Of a stretch of DNA of 64,000 bases, positions 56,794 through 64,000 are shown piece by piece (within the stretch, counting starts at the first letter, position 1; each line of letters opens with the position of its first letter). Under the pieces are notes generated by a model that was not told the origin of the DNA, searched no databases, and worked only from the letters and a program-made list of their open reading frames with translations. This DNA is from Oscillospiraceae bacterium (lineage in GTDB: Bacteria; Bacillota; Clostridia; Oscillospirales; Ruminococcaceae), in contig JAFLUH010000002.1 of the NCBI GenBank assembly GCA_022508895.1, forward strand, positions 1 through 64,000, in the 5' to 3' direction. The translations under genes were made by a program, and so were the position numbers.

Positions 56794-58590
56794 ATGCCTC
56801 CACACGGAAGAATAAATCCCGCCTCAAAGGCGAAGGACTTCAAGGGAACCATCAGGAAAACGGTAAAATACGTAGGCAGCTATAAAATAGGCGTTATAGC
56901 GGTGATGATATGCGCCGCCGCAGCCGCCGTGTTCCACATCGTGGGACCGAAGGTATTAGGTAAAGCCACCACCGCTCTTTCCGAGGGACTCATGGGCAAG
57001 ATAACGGGCACAGGCGAGATAGATTTCGGCTATATCGGGACTATCCTGCTGACCGTTCTGGGACTCTACGGCATAAGCTATGTATTCAACCTGATACAGG
57101 GCTTCACCATGACCAAGATAACCCAGACCCTCTGCTACAAGCTTAGAAAAGAGATAACCGAAAAGATAAACCGTATGCCCCTGAAATACTTCGAGAGCAG
57201 GACCTACGGCGAAGTGCTGTCCCGTATCACCAACGACGTGGACACCTTCGGCAACGGCTTCAACCAGAGCGTCACCCAGCTCATAACCTCCGTCACCACC
57301 ATGATAGGCGTGGTGATAATGATGCTTACCATAAGCCCTCTGATGACGCTGATAACCCTGCTGATACTGCCAATAAGCCTTATCTTCATCAGCATTGTGA
57401 TGAAGAAGTCCCAGAAATACTTCAAGCAGCAGCAGGCGTACTTAGGACACATAAACGGTCAGGTGGAGGAGAATTACTCAGGACACCTTGTGGTAAAAGC
57501 CTACGGCAAGGAAAAGGACGTTATAGAGAAATTCGACGACACCAACGCCACCCTCTACGAATCCGCATGGAAATCCCAGTTCCTGTCGGGACTTATGATG
57601 CCTGTAATGCAGTTCGTGGGCAACTTGGGCTACGTTGGAGTTGCGATCTCAGGCGCATTCCTTGCCATACAGGGAGCCATCGAGATAGGCGACATTCAGG
57701 CGTTCATCACCTACGTGAAAAATTTCACCCAGCCCATGCAGCAGATAGCGCAGGTTACAAACATGATGCAGTCCATGGTAGCCGCCGTGGAGCGTGTATT
57801 CGAGTTTCTTGAGGAAGAGGAGGAAGACCAGACCACCGAAAACGCAGTTTCCGTAAACGACGTAAAGGGCGTGGTGGATTTCAGGCACGTCCGCTTCGGC
57901 TACGACCCCGAGCAGATAATCATAAAGGACTTCAACGCCCACGTCGAGCAGGGACAGCAGATAGCCATAGTAGGTCCCACCGGCGCAGGCAAGACCACCA
58001 TGGTGAAGCTCCTGATGCGCTTCTACGACGTAAACGGCGGCTCCATAGAGCTGGACGGACACGACCTGAAGGCATACAACCGCAACGAGCTGCGCAGCGC
58101 CTTCGGAATGGTGCTTCAGGACACATGGCTGTTCAAGGGCAGCATAATGGAGAATATCCGCTACGGCAGGCTTGAGGCTTCTGACGAGGAAGTGATGGCA
58201 GCCGCCAAATCCGCCCACGCCGACCACTTTATCCGCACCCTGCCCGGCGGCTACGATTTCGAGCTGAACGAGGACGCCACCAACGTTTCCGCGGGACAGC
58301 GCCAGCTTCTCACCATAGCAAGAGCCATACTTGCCGACAATCCCGTGCTGATACTGGACGAGGCGACCTCCTCGGTAGACACCCGCACCGAGCAGCGCAT
58401 ACAGAAGGCAATGGACAATCTGATGAAGGGAAGGACCAGCTTCATAATCGCCCACCGCTTAAGCACCATACGGGGCGCCGACCTTATCCTTGTAATGAAG
58501 GAGGGCGACATTATCGAGCAGGGCAATCACGACCGGCTTATGGAGCAGGAGGGCTTCTACGCAGAGCTTTACAATGCGCAGTTTGCGTGA
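56794..58590 (+). CDS. Heterodimeric ABC exporter, canonical subunit
   Basis: Walker A GPTGAGKTTMVKL, NVSAGQRQLL, Walker B LILDEATSSVD. Confidence 0.94.
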   Translation: MPPHGRINPASKAKDFKGTIRKTVKYVGSYKIGVIAVMICAAAAAVFHIVGPKVLGKATTALSEGLMGKITGTGEIDFGYIGTILLTVLGLYGISYVFNLIQGFTMTKITQTLCYKLRKEITEKINRMPLKYFESRTYGEVLSRITNDVDTFGNGFNQSVTQLITSVTTMIGVVIMMLTISPLMTLITLLILPISLIFISIVMKKSQKYFKQQQAYLGHINGQVEENYSGHLVVKAYGKEKDVIEKFDDTNATLYESAWKSQFLSGLMMPVMQFVGNLGYVGVAISGAFLAIQGAIEIGDIQAFITYVKNFTQPMQQIAQVTNMMQSMVAAVERVFEFLEEEEEDQTTENAVSVNDVKGVVDFRHVRFGYDPEQIIIKDFNAHVEQGQQIAIVGPTGAGKTTMVKLLMRFYDVNGGSIELDGHDLKAYNRNELRSAFGMVLQDTWLFKGSIMENIRYGRLEASDEEVMAAAKSAHADHFIRTLPGGYDFELNEDATNVSAGQRQLLTIARAILADNPVLILDEATSSVDTRTEQRIQKAMDNLMKGRTSFIIAHRLSTIRGADLILVMKEGDIIEQGNHDRLMEQEGFYAELYNAQFA

Positions 58591-58606
58591 CAGTCTCAAC
58601 ATTATA

Positions 58607-58630
58607 CGCCGCACGGAATTTGTGCGGCGT
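58607..58630 (+). terminator. Rho-independent terminator of the ABC operon
   Basis: ACGCCGCAC-ggaatt-TGTGCGGCGT then TTTGTT. Confidence 0.7.
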
Positions 58631-58644
58631 TTTGTTAAAAGCGG

Positions 58645-58673
58645 TTGTTTTTTTGTATCGGGTATGGTATAAT
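58645..58673 (+). promoter_or_regulatory. Promoter candidate for the AIM24 gene
   Basis: TTGTTT - 17 nt - TATAAT. Confidence 0.55.
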
Positions 58674-58709
58674 TTAGGTATTATAATAACCGAAAAAACG
58701 GAGGTTTTT

Positions 58710-59387
58710 ATGAAGTACCAGATATTAGGTGAAACGCTGCCCGTAGTCATCTGCGAGCTGGAGCCCGAGGAGCAGATGATAACCGAGGCGGGAGCAATGT
58801 CCTGGATGAGCCCCAATATGCAGATGGAGACCACCACCAACGGCGGTATCGGCAAGGCTATCGGCAGGGCGTTTACCGGCGAAAAAATGTTCCAGAATAT
58901 TTACACCGCGAGGGGCGGTCCCGGCATGATCGCTTACGCTTCCAGCGTTCCCGGTTCCATTCGTGCCTTCGAGATAAGCCCCGGCAGAGAGATGATCTTC
59001 CAGAAGGGCGCATTCCTTGCAGGAGCCAGAGACGTCACTCTGGAGGTGCATTTCAGGAAAAAGCTGGGCGCAGGTCTGTTCGGCGGCGAGGGCTTCCTCA
59101 TGCAGAGGATAAGCGGTAACGGCGTCGTATTCGCTGAATTTGACGGTCATGTTGTAGAATACGAGCTGAGACCCGGTGAAAGTATCATACTCGATACCGG
59201 TCACTTAGCCGCAATGAGCGCTACCTGCTCCATAGATATCCAGAGCGTTGCAGGCGCAAAGAACAAGTTCTTCGGCGGCGAGGGCTTCTTCAACACCGTT
59301 GTTACGGGTCCCGGTCATGTATGGCTCCAGACCATGCCCATATCCAATCTGGCAGGCGCTGTCCGCCAGTTCATACCTACAAGCTGA
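58710..59387 (+). CDS. AIM24 / TIGR00266 family protein
   Basis: Start at ATG 58710 after GGAGG. MKYQILGETLPVVICELEPEEQMITEAGAMSWMSPNMQMET...RPGESIILDTGHLAAM. Confidence 0.88.
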   Translation: MKYQILGETLPVVICELEPEEQMITEAGAMSWMSPNMQMETTTNGGIGKAIGRAFTGEKMFQNIYTARGGPGMIAYASSVPGSIRAFEISPGREMIFQKGAFLAGARDVTLEVHFRKKLGAGLFGGEGFLMQRISGNGVVFAEFDGHVVEYELRPGESIILDTGHLAAMSATCSIDIQSVAGAKNKFFGGEGFFNTVVTGPGHVWLQTMPISNLAGAVRQFIPTS

Positions 59388-59500
59388 TATATTACACAAT
59401 GCTGCTCACAGTCGGTCAACACGGCAGCGGGCAGTTTTTAAGGCAGCGCACCGCAAAGCGTGTGCGTGAGCCATAAATACTTAAAAGAGAGGAATTCACG

Positions 59501-62224
59501 ATGTCAAAGAAAAGAAGATCGCTGCTTGATCGGATAATAAGCAGCCTGCTGGCGCTTACCCTGCTGCTGACAATGACTGCGGGAGCAGTAAGCGCCGCCG
59601 ACGGTGACGGCATAGTGATAAAGCTGCACTACCACCGCCCCGACGGAGAATACGACGGCTGGGACGTGTGGTTCTGGGCTGAGGGCAAGGACGGAAACGG
59701 CTACCCATTTGCCGAGGAGAACGGAGAAATGGTGTCCACCTTTGTTGCCGATGCGGGAGTTGCCAGAGTAGGCTTCATCGTCCGCACCGCCGGCTGGGAC
59801 AAGGACATCAACGCCGACCAGTTTATCGACATTGCCGACGTGGTATCCGGCACGGTACACGTTTATGTGGAATCAGGCGTGGAGGGCTACACCCGTGAGC
59901 TTGGCGAAGACGCCGCCACAGGACTGAAAATATTGGGGGTACGCTACGATATGGACAAGAACGTGATAACCGTCACCACCACAGGCGAGGTGCCCGACAG
60001 CGACACCGCATTCACTCTGACGGACGAGAGCGGCAGCGAGGTGGCAATACACTCGGTGGAGCAGTCAGGCGAGTGGAAGTACAGCGTCATACCCCAAGGC
60101 CTGCTGGACATGAAGGGCGCATACAAGCTTAAATACGACGGCGCAGAGTACGACGTGGTACTGCCCAACATCTACTCCACCGCCGGCTTTGAGTCCGACT
60201 ACACCTATACAGGCGACGATTTAGGCGCAAATTGGACTGCCGAAAAGACCACCTTCCGCGTATGGGCGCCCACCGCCTCCGCAGCTGCCGTAAACCTCTA
60301 CAAAAGCGGCACCGCCGGCACCAACGACTTAATAGAGCAAATCACCATGACCGCCGACGTAAACGGCACATGGGTTGCGGAAAAATCAGGCGACCTGAAC
60401 GGCACCTACTACACCTACACGGTAACGGTAAACGGACAGGAGAACGAAGCCTGCGACCCCTACGCAAGGACTACGGGCGTAAACGGTGCAAGAGCCATGG
60501 TGATAGACCTTGCTTCAACGAATCCCGAGGGCTGGGAAAACGACAAAAACCCCAACGCGGACCTTACCTACAACGACGCAATAATCTACGAGCTGCACGT
60601 CCGTGACCTGTCCTCGGACAGCAGCTCAGGCATAACCAACGCAGGCAAATTCCTCGGTCTCACCGAAACGGGGACCACTACCTCAGGCGGTATCCCCACA
60701 GGCATAGACCACATCAAGGACTTAGGTATAACCCACCTGCACCTGCTGCCCATCTACGATTACGGCTCGGTGGACGAGAGCAAGCTGGACACACCGCAGT
60801 ACAACTGGGGCTACGACCCCGTAAACTACAACGTTCCCGAAGGCTCCTACTCCACCGACCCCTACAACGGCGAGGTAAGAGTAAGCGAGCTGAAGCAGAC
60901 GGTGCAGTCCCTCCACCAAAACGGGATAAGCGTGGTAATGGACGTGGTGTACAACCACGTTTACAACGCAGGTGAATTCTGCTTCAACAAGATAGTTCCC
61001 GGCTACTTCTCCCGCATAGACGATTACGGCGTCTACTCCAACGGCTCAGGCTGCGGCAACGACACCGCCTCCGAGCGCAGCATGGTGCGCAAATACATAG
61101 TGGACTCCGTGAAATACTGGGCTGACGAATACCATATCGACGGCTTCCGCTTTGACCTTGTGGGACTGCTGGACATTGAGACGGTAAACGAGATAGTGAC
61201 CGAGGTGCATAAGGATCACCCCGACGTTATCTTCTACGGCGAGGGCTGGGAAATGGCTACCTCCGTCACCAAGTCCGACATCGCCATGGCGACCCAGAAA
61301 AATTCCACCCAGACCCCCGGCTTCGCCTATTTCAGCGACAGTATCCGTGATGCGCTTAAAGGCAGCGTGTTTGACAAAAACCCCGGCTACGTTTCCGGCT
61401 CCTACGGACAGGCAAGCATAATCCAGATGCTGTTCAAGGGAATGTCCTCCTGGTGCACCACCCCTGCACAGACGGTAAACTACGCCTCCTGTCACGACAA
61501 CAACACCCTTATAGACCGCATAACCCTCTCAGTCCCCGACGCTTCAAGAGAGGACATAATAAAGATGAACAACCTTGCGGCGGCTATTTACCTCACTGCC
61601 GAGGGAATACCCTTCATGCAGGCAGGCGAGGAAATGCTCCGCACCAAGCCCAACGCCGACGGCACCCTCAACGAGAACAGTTACAACGCCTCCGACGAGG
61701 TGAACAGCCTAAAATGGGATACTCTTGAAAACGAGGAGTATTGGAGCGTTTACGAGTATTACAAGGGACTTATCGAGTTCCGCAAGGCGCACCCCGCCCT
61801 GCGCCTCACCAACGCCGAGGACGTAAAGGCAAACGTGACCTCGATACCCGGTCTGGACAACCACGTTGTTGCATTTGACATCAAAGGCGGCGTAAACGGC
61901 GAGACAGCCGAGGAGATATACATTATCTTCAATCCCAATAAAGAGGAGCAGGAGATAACCGTTCCCGAAGGCACATGGAACGTCTGCATAAACGGCACCA
62001 CGGCGGGAACAAGGTCCCTTGCAGTCATCTCCGACGGAAAGGTGACCGTAGAGCCTATTTCCGCAATGGTACTGGTAAAGGGCGAGACGGCAGCTCCCTC
62101 CGCTGACAGCGGCAAGGGCAGCAACGCCGCTCTCTGGATAATCCCTGCTGCGCTGGTTGCAGCGGCAGGCGCAGTAGCAGGTCTGGCATTCTTCATCAGA
62201 CACCGCAGCAAGAAGAAGGATTAG
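59501..62224 (+). CDS. Secreted type I pullulanase with N-terminal CBM41-like domain and C-terminal membrane anchor
   Basis: Signal peptide; HYHRPDGEYDGWDVWFWAEG (CBM41-like); YNWGYDPVNYNVPEGSYSTDPY; DVVYNHVYN; GFRFDLVGL; C-term ALWIIPAALVAAAGAVAGLAFFIRHRSKKKD. Confidence 0.93.
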   Translation: MSKKRRSLLDRIISSLLALTLLLTMTAGAVSAADGDGIVIKLHYHRPDGEYDGWDVWFWAEGKDGNGYPFAEENGEMVSTFVADAGVARVGFIVRTAGWDKDINADQFIDIADVVSGTVHVYVESGVEGYTRELGEDAATGLKILGVRYDMDKNVITVTTTGEVPDSDTAFTLTDESGSEVAIHSVEQSGEWKYSVIPQGLLDMKGAYKLKYDGAEYDVVLPNIYSTAGFESDYTYTGDDLGANWTAEKTTFRVWAPTASAAAVNLYKSGTAGTNDLIEQITMTADVNGTWVAEKSGDLNGTYYTYTVTVNGQENEACDPYARTTGVNGARAMVIDLASTNPEGWENDKNPNADLTYNDAIIYELHVRDLSSDSSSGITNAGKFLGLTETGTTTSGGIPTGIDHIKDLGITHLHLLPIYDYGSVDESKLDTPQYNWGYDPVNYNVPEGSYSTDPYNGEVRVSELKQTVQSLHQNGISVVMDVVYNHVYNAGEFCFNKIVPGYFSRIDDYGVYSNGSGCGNDTASERSMVRKYIVDSVKYWADEYHIDGFRFDLVGLLDIETVNEIVTEVHKDHPDVIFYGEGWEMATSVTKSDIAMATQKNSTQTPGFAYFSDSIRDALKGSVFDKNPGYVSGSYGQASIIQMLFKGMSSWCTTPAQTVNYASCHDNNTLIDRITLSVPDASREDIIKMNNLAAAIYLTAEGIPFMQAGEEMLRTKPNADGTLNENSYNASDEVNSLKWDTLENEEYWSVYEYYKGLIEFRKAHPALRLTNAEDVKANVTSIPGLDNHVVAFDIKGGVNGETAEEIYIIFNPNKEEQEITVPEGTWNVCINGTTAGTRSLAVISDGKVTVEPISAMVLVKGETAAPSADSGKGSNAALWIIPAALVAAAGAVAGLAFFIRHRSKKKD

Positions 62225-62237
62225 TGCGGTGACACGA

Positions 62238-62452
62238 CCGTGCTCTGGGGGAGACCCTTTTGGACAAAAGGGTCGTCCCCCAGACCCCCTCCCTAAAACT
62301 TCTAATAAAAATTTTTTAGGACCGGCGTACGTCGGTCCTAAAAAATTATTAAAAGTCTTTGGAAATGGGGTTCGTACTTATTTCCAAATAAAATATTTGG
62401 AAATAAGTACTGGGAATAACCTTTCTTCAGAAAGGTCTCCCCCGGAGCACGG
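62238..62452. repeat. About 215-bp intergenic element with about 20-bp imperfect terminal inverted repeats and internal palindromes
   Basis: CCGTGCTCTGGGGGAGACC...GGTCTCCCCCGGAGCACGG; internal TTTTTTAGGACCGGCGTACGTCGGTCCTAAAAAA and TACTTATTTCCAAATA-aaa-TATTTGGAAATAAGTA. Confidence 0.8.
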
Positions 62453-62457
62453 CTGCG

Positions 62458-63579
62458 TTACAGCAGCAAATTCTTCTCACTCTCGGGGTCAAAGAAGTGC
62501 ATAACCTTCCCCTCGAAGGAGATATTCAGCTTCTGTCCTGCCACAAGCTCACTTCTCGACTTATTATCCAGGTCGATCGTAGGCACTCTTACGATAAGCC
62601 TTGTCTGATCCTCCGTGTACACATGGAGGTGCAGCTCGGAGCCCATCATTTCGTTTACCTCAAGTGTGCAGGGAATGGATTTTTCGCCCGGCTGAGCCAG
62701 CACGATATGCTCGGGACGAACGCCCAGCAGTATCTTACCCTCCGGCACGTTCTTATCCGCCAGCATTTTTCCCTTATCGCCGTCCACCGGTATCTTTGCG
62801 CCGAAGGGGTGAACGAAGTACTGCCCGTTCAGCTTAGTAAGCTCCGTTTTGATGATATTCATTTTGGGAGCGCCGATGAACTCTGCCACAAACAGGTTTT
62901 CAGGCATCTCAAACACGTCGGTGGGAGTGCCAACCTGCATGATAAAGCCGTCCTTCATGATAACGATACGGTCGCCCAAGGTCATTGCCTCGGTCTGGTC
63001 GTGAGTAACGTACACGAAGGTGGTGTCCAGCTTCTGTCTCAGCAGGATTATTTCGGCTCTCATCTGGTTGCGCAGCTTTGCGTCAAGGTTGGACAGCGGT
63101 TCGTCCATCAGGAACACCTTGGAATCTCTCACCATTGCACGACCGATAGCCACACGCTGCCTCTGACCGCCTGAAAGAGCACGGGGCTTGCGCATCAGAT
63201 ACTCGGTGATACCCAGTATCTCAGCGGCGTTTGTGACCTTCTGATACACCACGTCCTCGTTCACCTTCTGCAAACGCAGAGAGAATGCGATATTGTCGTA
63301 CACCGTCATATGCGGATACAGTGCGTAGTTCTGGAAAACCATTGCGATATGGCGATCTTTGGGCTGCAGGTCGTTCACGACCTCGCCGTCGATCTCGATG
63401 GTGCCGTCGCTTATCTCCTCCAGACCCGCTATCATACGCAGGGTAGTGGACTTGCCGCAGCCTGAAGGCCCTACCAGCACCACAAATTCCTTGTCCTTTA
63501 TCTCAAGGTCGAAGTCATGCACTGCGATAACCTTGTTGTCGTACATTTTTTTGACCTTTGTGAGTTTTACACTTGCCAT
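62458..63579 (-). CDS. Carbohydrate ABC importer ATPase (MsmX/UgpC/MalK-like)
   Basis: VGPSGCGKSTTLRMIAGLEEI; ALSGGQRQRVAIGRAMVRDSKVFLMDEPLSNLDAKLR; C-term OB/TOBE region LLGVRPEHI. Confidence 0.94.
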   Translation of the reverse strand: MASVKLTKVKKMYDNKVIAVHDFDLEIKDKEFVVLVGPSGCGKSTTLRMIAGLEEISDGTIEIDGEVVNDLQPKDRHIAMVFQNYALYPHMTVYDNIAFSLRLQKVNEDVVYQKVTNAAEILGITEYLMRKPRALSGGQRQRVAIGRAMVRDSKVFLMDEPLSNLDAKLRNQMRAEIILLRQKLDTTFVYVTHDQTEAMTLGDRIVIMKDGFIMQVGTPTDVFEMPENLFVAEFIGAPKMNIIKTELTKLNGQYFVHPFGAKIPVDGDKGKMLADKNVPEGKILLGVRPEHIVLAQPGEKSIPCTLEVNEMMGSELHLHVYTEDQTRLIVRVPTIDLDNKSRSELVAGQKLNISFEGKVMHFFDPESEKNLLL

Positions 63580-63589
63580 ATTATCCTCC

Positions 63590-64000
63590 TTATCCCTTTA
63601 CGGCGCCGCCTGTAACGCCCTCGACATAGTATTTCTGCAGGCATAGGAACAGAATGGTGACCGGCAGTGCCACGATAACGCCGCCTGCGCAGAAAGTGGT
63701 GTACCAGTTGTTTATCTGGTCCTGAGTGAGCCAGCCGTACATACCTACCGCCACGTTCATGCCCGAGGAGGTGCCGAAGGAGACGTACTGTGCGAACACA
63801 TAGTCGCCCCATGGCGCCATGAAAGCGGTGAGTATGGTGTAGATAACGATAGGCTTGGCCAGCGGCAGGATTATCTTGCGAAGCACCTGGAATCGGGTCG
63901 CCCCGTCCACTCTTGCCGCCTCGTCCAGCGACTTGGGTATCGTATCGAAGAAGCCCTTGGACACATAGTAGCCCATGCCCGAGGAAGCGATATACACCAA
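63590..64000 (-). CDS. Carbohydrate ABC importer permease (MalG-like), truncated at the window edge
   Basis: EAA-type loop KSLDEAARVDGATRFQVLRKIILPLAKPIV; the true N-term lies beyond 64000. Confidence 0.9.
   Translation of the reverse strand: MVYIASSGMGYYVSKGFFDTIPKSLDEAARVDGATRFQVLRKIILPLAKPIVIYTILTAFMAPWGDYVFAQYVSFGTSSGMNVAVGMYGWLTQDQINNWYTTFCAGGVIVALPVTILFLCLQKYYVEGVTGGAVKG

Noticed and set aside
1-64000. CRISPR arrays, prophage, integrases, transposase genes, toxin-antitoxin modules
   Set aside because: No regularly spaced repeats and no ORFs with integrase, transposase, phage structural or Cas motifs were seen; only short palindromic elements are present.

Overview
The window appears to be chromosomal sequence from a gut-type Firmicute, probably Ruminococcus/Oscillospiraceae-like (inferred from gene content and codon style; not verified). 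Left to right it contains: an initiator tRNA-fMet (minus); a 1705-aa REC/PAS/GGDEF/EAL/GGDEF/GAF c-di-GMP protein; a plus-strand surface-glycan and phosphonate operon (about 5.6-23.1 kb); a converging minus-strand operon (about 23.2-35.4 kb) combining LuxE-LuxC, type II thioesterase, AMP-ligase, NeuB, ALS-like TPP enzyme, split transketolase, SDR, ACP, GNAT and polysaccharide deacetylase; a GT2-GtrA / membrane protein / NAGPA phosphodiester-glycosidase / lipoprotein-hydrolase group; a GH2-GPH transporter-GH36 sugar operon; a YtrA-type GntR-ABC-CPBP operon; two HD-GYP proteins; a heterodimeric ABC exporter; an AIM24 protein; a surface pullulanase; and the start of a sugar ABC importer (MsmX-like ATPase plus truncated permease). 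The main candidate for an undescribed system is the 5.6-23.1 kb cluster. It has a Fom1-like cytidylyltransferase-PEP mutase fusion, phosphonopyruvate decarboxylase and a phosphonoacetaldehyde-reductase-like Fe-ADH, which together predict CMP-2-hydroxyethylphosphonate. It also has a second HxGH nucleotidyltransferase and two tandem LicD transferases. These LicD proteins share an N-terminal ILEI/FAM3(PANDER)-like domain with a GT61-type glycosyltransferase in the same operon. A dTDP-4-formamido-4,6-dideoxyhexose pathway is also present. This looks like a phosphonate-decorated surface glycan pathway. All calls are from reading the sequence and the ORF track; no database search was run.
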